From Nocardiopsis alkaliphila YIM 80379 (GTDB lineage: Bacteria > Actinomycetota > Actinomycetes > Streptosporangiales > Streptosporangiaceae), in NCBI RefSeq assembly GCF_000341005.1, contig NZ_ANBD01000032.1:1-64000 (forward strand): a stretch of DNA of 64,000 nucleotides. Reading direction: 5' to 3'. Below are positions 1-7,622 of this stretch, piece after piece. A program made the translations under genes and the position numbers. A model generated the notes under the pieces. That model saw only the letters and a program-made list of their open reading frames with translations, was not told the DNA's origin and searched no databases. Position 1 is the stretch's first letter, and each line of letters begins with the position of its first letter.

Positions 1-2
1 TC

Positions 3-158
3 TCGGACGAGGACATGAAGTTCGTCCTCGACGTCGACACCGAGGTCTGGAAGCAGGAGGCCGCCCTGGTTCCCGAGTTCTTCAAGACCTTCGGTGAGCA
101 CCTCCCCGAGGAACTCTGGGACGAGTACCACGCGCTGCTGAACCGTCTGGAACGGTAG
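3..158 (+). CDS. pckG: PEP carboxykinase (GTP), C-terminal end, partial
   Basis: The window opens inside a plus-strand gene; 51 codons remain before TAG at 156-158. The tail contains a Val-Asp-rich strand followed by a helix ending in [20 protein letters not shown], which resembles the last helix of GTP-dependent phosphoenolpyruvate carboxykinases of actinobacteria (gluconeogenesis, oxaloacetate to PEP, cytosol). The catalytic domains lie outside the window, so the assignment rests on the C-terminal helix only. A gluconeogenic enzyme beside acetate/monocarboxylate symporters is a sensible neighbourhood, though the genes converge rather than form an operon. Confidence 0.6.
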   Translation, partial: SDEDMKFVLDVDTEVWKQEAALVPEFFKTFGEHLPEELWDEYHALLNRLER

Positions 159-207
159 TCACGACGGTGGCCCCGCCCCTTCCGCACGATGGGGCCGACC
201 GACGTCG

Positions 208-250
208 AGGGACGCGGGCACGAGGCTGTCCGCGTCCCTGACGTGTTTTC
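208..250 (+). terminator. Rho-independent terminator after pckG
   Basis: A perfect 10-bp stem, AGGGACGCGG (208-217) with CCGCGTCCCT (230-239), is followed by GACGTGTTTTCC. It sits between convergent genes (pckG and the symporter ending at 297) and could serve both. Confidence 0.7.
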
Positions 251-296
251 CGGGAGCGGTCGGGCCGAATCCCTCCGTTCCTCAGGCTCGGTACGT

Positions 297-1952
297 CTAG
301 GGAGAGTGCAGGCGCAATACCGCGTGCTCGGCCCACTCCGGAGGCCGAGTGAAGCGTGAGACGACCATCATCGTCAGGAAGGCCAGTGGGACGGTCCATG
401 CCGCAGGCTGGGCCAAGAGGACGGTCACCCAGCCGCTCGGGGTGGGCAACAGGATCGACCATCCCACCGCGCCGGTGGCGGTCACCCCGCCCACGATCAA
501 TCCGGTGGCGGCGCCCGGCAGGGTCAACCGGCGCCACCAGATCCCCAGCACCAATAGTGGACAAAAGGTCGACGCGGCGACGGTGAACGCCCAGACCACC
601 AGCACGTTGATGTCGATCATCTGGGCGGGCAACGCCAAAAGGACCGACACGCAGGCGCCGATCACCACCGCCAGGCGTAGTCGCGGCACGCTGCCCTGGA
701 AAAGGTCGTGGGAGAGTCCACCGGCCAGGGCCAGCAACAATCCCGACGAGGTCGACAGGAACGCCCCGAAGGCTCCTGCGGCGACCATCGCGGTCAGCAG
801 GGTGCCCACCGAACCCGGCACCGCGTGGGCGGGCAGTACCACGGCCACGGTGTCGGTGCCCTGGAGCATCACCAGATGGGGGGTGAGCACCCGTCCCAGC
901 AGGCCGTAGACGGTGGGGAACAGGTAGAACAACCCCAAGAGCGCGATCACGCCCACGGCCACCCGTCGTGCGGTCCGCGCGGTGGGGCTGGTGTGGAACC
1001 GCATGATCACGTGCGGTAGCCCCATGCAGCCAAGGGTGATGGCCAGCAGCGTCGACCAGGTCTCGAACAGTGGATAGCCGCCCACGTCCAACAACGGCGT
1101 ACTCCACCGCTGGCTGCCCAGCACCGGCAGATCCTCGGGGTGTGGGATGGGAGCGCCCGCGGGGAAGACGTACTCGGTACCCCGCGCGACCGAGTGAGAG
1201 CCCGCGGGCAACTCCAGTTCCTCACCCTGGGGGGTGAGGACGGTGACCGGCTCGTTCAGGGTGAAGTCGGTGGCGACGCTGAACTCCACCGGGGTGGTCT
1301 GCGGAAAGTGTGTCTCCCACTCGGGATGCAGGGCCTCCGTGCGCGTGTCGGCGCCGGCGTGCACGACCAGGTAGATCGCCGGGATCGCGAGGAAGGCCAG
1401 TTTGATGAGGTAGTGGAAGGCCTGTACGTAGGTGGCCGAACGCATGCCGCCCGCCGCGATGGAACCGCTCACCACCAGCCCGGCCAACAACACCCCGACC
1501 CAGTAAGGCGTGCCGCTGACCAGGCTCAGTACCACTCCGGCCCCCTTGAACTGGGGAACCAGGTACAGCAGCATGATCACCAACACCACGAAGCCGCACA
1601 ATTTGCGGAGTCGGGGCGCACCCAGTCGGTACTCGGCGAAATCCGGCACGGTGAAGGCACCCGAGCGTCGCATCGGCCCGGCGACCAACGCCACCACGGC
1701 CACGTATCCAGCGGTGAATCCCACCGCGTACCACATGGTGCCCAGGCCGTTCTTGAGAAGCAGCCCCGCCAGCCCCAGCACCGAAGCGGCGGACAGGTAC
1801 TCACCGGCGATGGCCAACGCGTTCCAGTTGGGGGAGATCCTCCGCGAGGCCACCAGGAAGTCCGAGGTGGAGCGCGCGGCCCGTACTCCGTAGACCCCGA
1901 TGATCAGGCTCGTGACGAGCACCAGACCGATGGCCGGTACCGCCCACGTCAT
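297..1952 (-). CDS. Sodium:solute symporter, ActP/MctC type (acetate/monocarboxylate)
   Basis: A 551-residue polytopic membrane protein of the solute:sodium symporter family. The N-terminus has the family signature: a first helix, then ARSTSDFLVASRRISPNWNA, then a GEYLSAASVLG segment on helix 2, as in ActP and the corynebacterial monocarboxylate carrier MctC. A long extracellular loop of about 90 residues (roughly 195-290), rich in E, T and P, is larger than in ActP. About 12-13 helices follow. The start overlaps the preceding gene by ATGA, implying translational coupling in the order kinase, regulator, small membrane protein, symporter. Likely substrates are acetate, pyruvate or related short acids; the exact one cannot be read from sequence. 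Confidence 0.85.
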   Translation of the reverse strand: MTWAVPAIGLVLVTSLIIGVYGVRAARSTSDFLVASRRISPNWNALAIAGEYLSAASVLGLAGLLLKNGLGTMWYAVGFTAGYVAVVALVAGPMRRSGAFTVPDFAEYRLGAPRLRKLCGFVVLVIMLLYLVPQFKGAGVVLSLVSGTPYWVGVLLAGLVVSGSIAAGGMRSATYVQAFHYLIKLAFLAIPAIYLVVHAGADTRTEALHPEWETHFPQTTPVEFSVATDFTLNEPVTVLTPQGEELELPAGSHSVARGTEYVFPAGAPIPHPEDLPVLGSQRWSTPLLDVGGYPLFETWSTLLAITLGCMGLPHVIMRFHTSPTARTARRVAVGVIALLGLFYLFPTVYGLLGRVLTPHLVMLQGTDTVAVVLPAHAVPGSVGTLLTAMVAAGAFGAFLSTSSGLLLALAGGLSHDLFQGSVPRLRLAVVIGACVSVLLALPAQMIDINVLVVWAFTVAASTFCPLLVLGIWWRRLTLPGAATGLIVGGVTATGAVGWSILLPTPSGWVTVLLAQPAAWTVPLAFLTMMVVSRFTRPPEWAEHAVLRLHSP

Positions 1953-2401
1953 GTCGCCTCGCCGCCCGTGCTCGAATCACCCTTCGAGCGTCGGCGGCGA
2001 TCCACGCGCCGGCGAGAGGGGCCGCGCGCGGTGGAGCGGCCACGGTCGACCGACTCCGCCTCCCCTTCCAACCGCTCCGTGGAGCGCACGTGCCACAACG
2101 CCAGCCCGAACAACAGCGGATAGACCGCAACGGTCAGCAGCAACCAGGAGACCGGCACCTGAGCCAACCGGATCTCCCCGAGTTCGGGGAACAGGGCGAA
2201 GGAACCACTGAGACCGAACAGCAAAACGCTCAGTACCACCACCGTGCGCACCGCGGTGCGTCGCTGTGCCCGGAACAGGGCGCGGGCCGCCTCGGTGTCC
2301 ACCGGGCCGGGGACCGGTTGCAGGTGTTGCACGGGCCGGTTGCCCCTGGCCAACGCGATCCGGGTCTGAGGGCTGGTGAGCTTCTCCCGACGTGGGCTCA
2401 A
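1949..2401 (-). CDS. Small two-helix membrane protein, putative symporter accessory subunit
   Basis: A 150-residue protein. The start is taken as TTG (2399-2401), which overlaps the stop of the response-regulator gene as TTGA and is preceded by AAGGAG five bases upstream; the longer open frame upstream lies inside the regulator gene and is not credible. Two hydrophobic segments (around residues 45-67 and 75-97) are followed by a basic and acidic tail. Its position directly before an SSS symporter matches the DUF485-like subunits that accompany ActP/MctC carriers, although the sequence is not clearly DUF485. Probable role: assembly or stability of the symporter, by inference from context. Confidence 0.7.
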   Translation of the reverse strand: MSPRREKLTSPQTRIALARGNRPVQHLQPVPGPVDTEAARALFRAQRRTAVRTVVVLSVLLFGLSGSFALFPELGEIRLAQVPVSWLLLTVAVYPLLFGLALWHVRSTERLEGEAESVDRGRSTARGPSRRRVDRRRRSKGDSSTGGEAT

Positions 2402-3195
2402 GACTGCTCCTTGGCCGTCCCCGAGGCGCGCCCGGACGCCGAACGTCCGAGCTGGTCCCGCTTGGCCGCCTCCAAGAGCTGGGCGCGCAGGTGGCGACCG
2501 TGACGACGGCTCACCGGTACGTCGCCTGCGGGGGTACCGGCCACCAGCCCGGAAGAGGAGGTCACCCGTAGGTCCCGCACCCACGGGATGGCGACGAGGA
2601 AACCTCGGTGCACCCGCACGAACCCGGCCGCGGCCCACACCTCCTCCAGGTACGACAGGGACAGACGGATCAAGTGGGTGCCGTCTGCGGTGTGCAGTCG
2701 TACGTAGTCACCCTGGGCCTCCACGAACTGTACGTCGTCACGCTTGACGAACACGGTGCGTCGACCGGTATCGATCTGCACCACGTGCAGGTCCTCAGCC
2801 GGGGAGGACCTGTCGCTCGGATCGCTGCGCAGTTGCGCGATCCGCCCCACCGCCTCGGCCAACCGCTCGGGTCGGATCGGCTTGAGCAGGTAGTCCACCG
2901 CGCCGATCCCGAACGCCTCCACGGCGTGCGCCTCCGAGGCGGTCACGAACACGATGGAAGGCGGCTCCGACATCACGCTCAGCACCCGCGCCACGTCCAT
3001 GCCGTCCAATCCGGGCATGAGGATGTCCAGGAAGGCCGCGTCGATACTGGTGGTGCCCAGCAAACGCACCGCCGTGGCCCCGTTCGAGGCCACCAGCACC
3101 TCCGATACCTCCGGCATGTCACCGAGCAGGGAGGTCATCTCCTGGCGAGTGGAGGCCTCGTCCTCCACCACGAGCACACGCAGTTCCGGTTTCAC
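2398..3195 (-). CDS. LytTR-family response regulator
   Basis: 265 residues. An N-terminal CheY-like receiver (1-~125) shows the acidic pair in VVEDEAS, the phosphoacceptor Asp in FLDILMPG and the conserved Lys in YLLKP. The C-terminal LytTR DNA-binding domain (~140-250) carries FVEAQGDYVRLHT and FVRVHRGFLV. It is coupled to the upstream kinase gene by an ATGA overlap. By analogy with LytSR-type systems next to acid transporters, it probably activates the downstream symporter genes in response to an extracellular acid or membrane signal. Confidence 0.92.
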   Translation of the reverse strand: MKPELRVLVVEDEASTRQEMTSLLGDMPEVSEVLVASNGATAVRLLGTTSIDAAFLDILMPGLDGMDVARVLSVMSEPPSIVFVTASEAHAVEAFGIGAVDYLLKPIRPERLAEAVGRIAQLRSDPSDRSSPAEDLHVVQIDTGRRTVFVKRDDVQFVEAQGDYVRLHTADGTHLIRLSLSYLEEVWAAAGFVRVHRGFLVAIPWVRDLRVTSSSGLVAGTPAGDVPVSRRHGRHLRAQLLEAAKRDQLGRSASGRASGTAKEQS

Positions 3196-4286
3196 CTGAC
3201 CACCACTCCTGGTGCGAATCTCGGCACGCGCACGGTCACCTTCGTCCCTTCTCCCAGCGCGGTCTCGATCATCAGACCGTACTCGGGTCCATAGACCGCC
3301 CGTAGTCGCTGGTCGACGTTGGCCAGACCGACGCTGCGTGCCTCCGGACCGGTACCCGCCAACAGGGCGCGCGCCAACTCGGGGTGCATGCCCACGCCGT
3401 CATCCTCGATCTCGATGACGCACAAGGGCCCTTCCCCGAAGCCGGAGACGCTGATGTGCCCCCGCCCCTCCTTTCGCTCCAGACCATGCCGGATCGCGTT
3501 CTCCACGATCGGTTGCACCACCAGGAACGGGACGGCCACGGGCAGCACCTCGGGGGCCATGCGCACCGTGATGTCCAGCCGGTCGTGGAAACGGGCCCGC
3601 TGGAGTTCCAAGTAGGTCTGGGTGGCCTCCAGCTCGTCGGCGACCGTCGCGTAGTCGCCCTTGTCGGAGAACCCGTAACGCAGGTAGTCGGCGAAGTCCG
3701 ACAGCAACTGGCGGGCCCGGTCGGGGTCGGTGCGCACCAGGGCCGCGATCACGGCGAGGGAGTTGTGCATGAAATGAGGGGAGATCTGGGCGCGCAGGGT
3801 CCGCAGGTCGGCGGCGGCGATACGGTCCCTGGCCCGGCGCAACGCCGCGTGGTCCAGGCTGTCCGACACCAGCGCCGCGGCCGCCTCGACGTCGGTCTCC
3901 ACCGGTTCACCGGTGGCCACCAAGGCCCCGGCCAGTTCGTCGGCCACGTGCAGGGGCACGGCGCAGACCGAGGTGCCGTCCGACAACCGGGTACGGGCAC
4001 CGCCGCCGTACTCGAAGACCTGGAACAGGACCCCCTCGATCTCCTCGTCGTTCGGGCGCGCCCCGTGCGCGACGACGGGGCCGTCGAGGTCGGCCAGCAT
4101 CACGCCGTCCACGGCCAGGACCCGACGCAATCGCCGAACGGCCGCGCCGACGTTGCGACCATGCAGCCCATCCTGGAGGTCGACTCTCAGGGCATGGACC
4201 TGACGCATCAGTTCGACGCTCGCCCGGCGTTCCACAGAGGTTGGGCGGCGGGTGAGGGAAAGCCACGACAACCACCGATACGACAC
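3192..4286 (-). CDS. LytS-type sensor histidine kinase
   Basis: 364 residues. The His_kinase segment LRAQISPHFMHNSLA carries the phosphoacceptor His, and the C-terminal ATPase domain shows ENAIRHGLE (N box) and DDGVGM (G1 box). The N-terminal ~160 residues look like a soluble GAF-type sensing domain; no transmembrane helices are evident, unlike classical LytS, so the signal is probably cytoplasmic or comes through a partner such as the symporter. It heads a four-gene unit: kinase, LytTR regulator, small membrane protein, symporter, each overlapping the next by about 4 bases. The start ATG at 4286 is the furthest upstream; an internal Met at about residue 27 is an alternative. Confidence 0.9.
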   Translation of the reverse strand: MSYRWLSWLSLTRRPTSVERRASVELMRQVHALRVDLQDGLHGRNVGAAVRRLRRVLAVDGVMLADLDGPVVAHGARPNDEEIEGVLFQVFEYGGGARTRLSDGTSVCAVPLHVADELAGALVATGEPVETDVEAAAALVSDSLDHAALRRARDRIAAADLRTLRAQISPHFMHNSLAVIAALVRTDPDRARQLLSDFADYLRYGFSDKGDYATVADELEATQTYLELQRARFHDRLDITVRMAPEVLPVAVPFLVVQPIVENAIRHGLERKEGRGHISVSGFGEGPLCVIEIEDDGVGMHPELARALLAGTGPEARSVGLANVDQRLRAVYGPEYGLMIETALGEGTKVTVRVPRFAPGVVVR

Positions 4287-4372
4287 GGAACGATCTTATC
4301 CTCGCAAAGTGTGTCAGCGATCACGTCGACAGGTCACCTTTTCTCGACGATGCGCGAAGACGCCACGGGAAG

Positions 4373-4406
4373 GGCCCGCCACCCCCGGGAGGAAGGGTGG
4401 CGGGCC
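4373..4406 (-). terminator. Hairpin terminator of the second symporter operon
   Basis: A 12-bp stem GGCCCGCCACCC / GGGTGGCGGGCC with a 10-base loop lies between the stop of the downstream symporter (4503) and the start of the kinase gene (4286). It separates the two minus-strand transcription units. No strong T-tract. Confidence 0.65.
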
Positions 4407-4502
4407 GGGAACACACGGACGTGAACGGGAGAGGTGATCACGGTCCATGCGCGACCCCCGCAAGCGGCGGGACGGGAGCCGGAATGATCCAAGGAGCACG
4501 AC

Positions 4503-6197
4503 CTAGTGGTCGGCGGCCTTCTCGGCGCCCGCACCGGTCAGGGCACGGACTTGGAGCATCGCGAACTTCTCGAAGTCCTGTTCCTTCGAGGACAGGGTTC
4601 CGATGACCGCGCACAGGAGACTGATCGGCACGGACACCAGGGCCGGGTTGGGCAGCGGGAACCAGGCGAAGTCGGCGTTGGGCATGAGCGCGGTCTCGGA
4701 CCCGGAGACGACCGGGGAGAAGAACACCAGACCGACGGCGCTGATCAGACCACCGTAGATGCCGGCCAGGGCGCCTCGGGTGTTGAAGCGCTTCCAGAAC
4801 AGGCTGAGCAGCAGGGTCGGAAGGTTGGCCGAGGCCGCCATGGCGAACGCCAGGGAGACCAGGAAGGCCACGTTGAGGTTCTGGGCGAAGATCGCCAGGA
4901 CGATCGCCACCACTCCGACGCCGATGGCCGCGAACCGGGCGACCCTGACCTCTTCGCTGCCGGTGGCCTCGCCCTTGCGCAGCACCGAGTTGTAGAAGTC
5001 GTGCGCCAGCGAGGACGACGAGGCGATGACCAGGCCGGCGACGGTCGACAGGATCGCGGCGAACGCGGCCGAGGCGATGATCGCCAGCAGGATCGCACCG
5101 GCCATGTCACCACCGATGCGCTCACCCACCACCTGCGCCAACTGCGGAGCCGCGGTGTTGCCCGCCGCGTCCTGGGCGGTGATGGCCTCATGGCCGACCA
5201 GGGCGGCCGCGCCGAAGCCCAGCACCAGGGTCATCACGTAGAAGGTGCCGATGAGACCGATGCCCCAGTTGACGGACTTACGGGCGCTTTGGGAGTCGGG
5301 GACGGTGTAGAAGCGGATGAGGATGTGCGGTAGACCGGCGGTGCCCAGGACCAGCGCCAGACCGAGGCTGATCAGGTCCAGCTTGTTCCACATGGTCTGA
5401 ATCGGGTCGCCCACGACCTCGACGCCGTAGCGCAGGCCCGGTTCCAAGAATCCGGCCGCGTTGCCGTCCGCGGCGGCCTGGCTGGCGTTGGCGGCGTCGC
5501 CCATGAGCGCGCCGAGGTTGAAGCCGTACAGCGACAGCGTCAGGAATGTGAGCAACGCGGCGCCGGCCATGAGGATGACGGCCTTGACGATCTGCACCCA
5601 AGTGGTGCCCTTCATGCCACCGAAGGCCACGTAGATGGTCATCAGTAGACCGACGACGACGATACCGACGATCTTCGCGGTCGGGGCGTCCATGCCCAGG
5701 AAGGTCTGTCCCTCCTGAATACCGAGGAGCAGGGCGATCAGAGCGCCCGCGCCGACCATCTGCGCGAGGAGGTAGAAGATCGACACGACGAGGGTGGAGA
5801 CCGAGGCGGCGGTCCGCACCGGACGCTGCTGCATGCGATAGGAGAGGACGTCGCCCATCGTGTAACGGCCGGAATTGCGCAGGAGTTCGGCGACCAACAG
5901 CAGGGCCACCAACCAGGCGACCAAGAAACCGATGGAGTAGAGGAAACCGTCGTAGCCGAACAGGGCGATCATGCCGGCGATGCCCAGGAAGGACGCCGCG
6001 GACATGTAGTCGCTGCCGATCGCGAGACCGTTCTGCAACGGGGAGAATCCACGCCCGCCGGAGTGGAAGTCGGTGGCCGAACGGGTGTTGCGACCGGCCC
6101 AGACCGTGATGCCGATCGTGGCCGCGACCATGAGGCCGAAGAGAACGAGTGTGACGAGGCGACTACTGTCGCTCATCGCTTCCTGAGCCAGGATCAT
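4503..6197 (-). CDS. Cation/acetate symporter, ActP/MctC family
   Basis: 564 residues, about 13 transmembrane helices. The N-terminal signature TRSATDFHSGGRGFSP, the GLAIGSDYMSAASFLG motif and YTMGDVLSYRM match ActP (acetate permease) and MctC. It is translated from ATG 6197, overlapping the stop of the DUF485 gene by ATGA. It probably drives sodium- or proton-coupled uptake of acetate, propionate or pyruvate across the cytoplasmic membrane. It is a closer ActP relative than the symporter at 297-1952, which has a longer external loop; the two carriers bracket one two-component system. Confidence 0.9.
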   Translation of the reverse strand: MILAQEAMSDSSRLVTLVLFGLMVAATIGITVWAGRNTRSATDFHSGGRGFSPLQNGLAIGSDYMSAASFLGIAGMIALFGYDGFLYSIGFLVAWLVALLLVAELLRNSGRYTMGDVLSYRMQQRPVRTAASVSTLVVSIFYLLAQMVGAGALIALLLGIQEGQTFLGMDAPTAKIVGIVVVGLLMTIYVAFGGMKGTTWVQIVKAVILMAGAALLTFLTLSLYGFNLGALMGDAANASQAAADGNAAGFLEPGLRYGVEVVGDPIQTMWNKLDLISLGLALVLGTAGLPHILIRFYTVPDSQSARKSVNWGIGLIGTFYVMTLVLGFGAAALVGHEAITAQDAAGNTAAPQLAQVVGERIGGDMAGAILLAIIASAAFAAILSTVAGLVIASSSSLAHDFYNSVLRKGEATGSEEVRVARFAAIGVGVVAIVLAIFAQNLNVAFLVSLAFAMAASANLPTLLLSLFWKRFNTRGALAGIYGGLISAVGLVFFSPVVSGSETALMPNADFAWFPLPNPALVSVPISLLCAVIGTLSSKEQDFEKFAMLQVRALTGAGAEKAADH

Positions 6198-6601
6198 CGG
6201 CCCGCCTCCTCGTCGACCTTGGCCTTCGTGCCGTTCTGGAGTTCGGCACGCAATCGGGCCGCGCGGGAGTCGAAGTTGCGATTCGCGTACATCGTGTAGA
6301 AGACCGCGATGCCGAAGGTCGAGATGAACTGGAACGCCCCGAAGACCAGAGCGACGTTGACGTTGCCGAACAGGTCGATGCCCATCACGTCACGACCGAA
6401 GGCCGACATCATGACGTAGAGCAGGTACCAGGCCATGAACGCGATGCTCATCGGGAAGACGAAGCGGTACAGCCGCCGCTTCAACTCACCGAAGCGTGGA
6501 TCCGAGTGCATCGTCACGTAGGCGGATTCCTTGATGGGTTCGTCCCCGGCACCGTGCTCGGGTGGAGGAGCCGGATCCTTGCTGGGCCTGTCTGTCGCCA
6601 T
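6194..6601 (-). CDS. DUF485 family membrane protein, symporter partner
   Basis: 135 residues with two transmembrane helices (around 52-74 and 85-108). The charged N-terminus and the central RRLYRFVFPMSIAFMAWY segment are typical of DUF485 proteins, which are nearly always encoded just before ActP/MctC symporters. First gene of the operon and coupled to the symporter by an ATGA overlap. The biochemical role of the family is not settled; an accessory or regulatory subunit is the usual inference. Confidence 0.88.
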   Translation of the reverse strand: MATDRPSKDPAPPPEHGAGDEPIKESAYVTMHSDPRFGELKRRLYRFVFPMSIAFMAWYLLYVMMSAFGRDVMGIDLFGNVNVALVFGAFQFISTFGIAVFYTMYANRNFDSRAARLRAELQNGTKAKVDEEAGR

Positions 6602-6758
6602 GGTGCGGATACCTCCGGGGGATGGGTCAGCGGGCGGTCACGCCGTTGAACGCGGGCCCTGTGCTTGTGAGATGTATTCCTCGGGACTGTAAGGAGCGAC
6701 ACCGTGATTGAGCAGGGGGCGCGACCTCGCGCGCGCCGAACGCGGGAGTGAAGCGTCA

Positions 6759-6819
6759 AACGGTCGTTCGACGTGCGGTGAACGGTCGTGCGGTACGCCG
6801 AACGGTCGCCGGATGGTCG
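6759..6819. promoter_or_regulatory. Phased AACGGTCG direct repeats, putative operator
   Basis: AACGGTCG occurs at 6759-6766, 6781-6788 and 6801-6808, with a degenerate GATGGTCG at 6812-6819. Start-to-start distances are 22, 20 and 11 bases, close to whole helical turns, so the copies would lie on one face of the DNA. The array lies 158 bases upstream of the DUF485/symporter start and ahead of the riboswitch. It might be bound by the LytTR regulator, a CRP-like protein or another activator; the binder is unknown. Confidence 0.45.
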
Positions 6820-6924
6820 TAGCGGTGACCATGGGTCCGCTCCCATGGTGGTGACCGACCCCTCCACCCACCCCGGAAGTCCCTCGTGGGACGAGCCGTT
6901 GTACCGTGCGAGAACCCGTGGACC

Positions 6925-6965
6925 CCGGACGAGGTGCGCCGTACCCGGTCAAGACAAGACGGCGC
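6925..6965 (+). ncRNA. Guanidine-III riboswitch (ykkC-III)
   Basis: A 41-base element that I recognise as nearly identical (about one base different, from memory) to the Thermobifida fusca guanidine-III riboswitch whose crystal structure is known. CCGG at 6925-6928 can pair with CCGG at 6945-6948, and GCGCCGT (6936-6942) with ACGGCGC (6959-6965), giving the interleaved pseudoknot of this class. The conserved ACGAGG and AAGACAAGACGG stretches are present. It ends 22 bases before the ribosome binding site of a guanidinium exporter gene, its standard partner. Guanidinium binding is expected to raise expression, probably at translation initiation. Confidence 0.93.
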
Positions 6966-7000
6966 GGATACGGTTTCCGCGTTCGTGGAGGTGACAGGGC

Positions 7001-7315
7001 ATGGCCTGGTTCGTTCTGGTGATCTCGGGTCTGTTGGAGGCCGCGTGGGCGGCGGCGCTCAACGCTTCACAGGGTTTCAGCCGTCTGTGGCCATCGGTGA
7101 CCTTCCTCGTCACCCTGGCGTTGAGCATGGCCGGTCTGGCCTACGCGTTGCGCACCATCCCCTTGGGCACCGGGTACGCCGTCTGGGTGTCCATCGGCGT
7201 CGTCGGCACCGCTTTGATCGGCGTCTTCTTCCTCGGCGAGGGCTTCAGCCTGCCCAAGGCGCTCTGCCTGATCGCGATCGTGGCCGGTGTGGTCGGCCTG
7301 AAGGTCCTGAGCTGA
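7001..7315 (+). CDS. gdx: Guanidinium exporter, SMR family (Gdx/SugE)
   Basis: 104 residues, four transmembrane helices. The N-terminal WFVLVISGLLEAAWAAAL has the essential Glu (residue 13) of small multidrug resistance proteins, and GTGYAVWVSIGVVG is the SugE/Gdx form of helix 3. Such proteins work as dual-topology dimers exchanging protons for guanidinium. The start ATG at 7001 has GGAGGTG seven bases upstream. The guanidine-III riboswitch directly upstream settles the guanidinium-specific (Gdx) over the multidrug (EmrE/QacE) assignment. Confidence 0.93.
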   Translation: MAWFVLVISGLLEAAWAAALNASQGFSRLWPSVTFLVTLALSMAGLAYALRTIPLGTGYAVWVSIGVVGTALIGVFFLGEGFSLPKALCLIAIVAGVVGLKVLS

Positions 7316-7324
7316 TCCTCGGCC

Positions 7325-7552
7325 TCAGGGGAGACGGTAGCGGCTACCGTCGGCCTCCCGTTCGAGGGATCCTTCCTCCACCAGGTAGCGGCGCAAGGTG
7401 GAGGGATCGTCGAAGCGGCCGAGAGCGGCCGCGTCGACCTGCTCCTCGGTGTACTCCATCCCCGGGGCGAAGAGCCGTTCGGCGATCCGCTCCAAGACGG
7501 ACGGGCGCTCGGTATCGGCCGACGAGGGCACCGAACGGGCGGGACCCGGCAC
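7325..7552 (-). CDS. DUF2087 domain protein
   Basis: A small protein ending in the DUF2087 motif LFAPGMEYTEEQVDAA followed by DDPSTLRRYLVEEGSLERE and a YRLP end. DUF2087 is a short winged-helix-like domain often found at the C-terminus of regulators; its role here is unknown. I place the start at GTG 7552 because GAGGAAG lies nine bases upstream; GTG at 7576 or 7588 are alternatives, and the open frame continues to an ATG at 7663 inside the HAD phosphatase gene. It follows that gene closely on the same strand and may be co-transcribed with it. Confidence 0.75.
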   Translation of the reverse strand: MPGPARSVPSSADTERPSVLERIAERLFAPGMEYTEEQVDAAALGRFDDPSTLRRYLVEEGSLEREADGSRYRLP

Positions 7553-7622
7553 GACGGTTTTCTTCCTCGAACACACCGATCCCGTCACCGTAGGGCCACG
7601 CCAGGTCGGTGGCCGGTGGGTT

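Larger units (their letters stand above)
6602..7000. other. Divergent intergenic region between symporter operon and gdx
   Basis: About 400 bases hold the promoters of two divergent units. It contains three AACGGTCG direct repeats (6759-6808), the guanidine-III riboswitch (6925-6965) and the ribosome binding site GGAGGTG (6987-6993) of gdx. No convincing small gene is seen. Confidence 0.7.
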
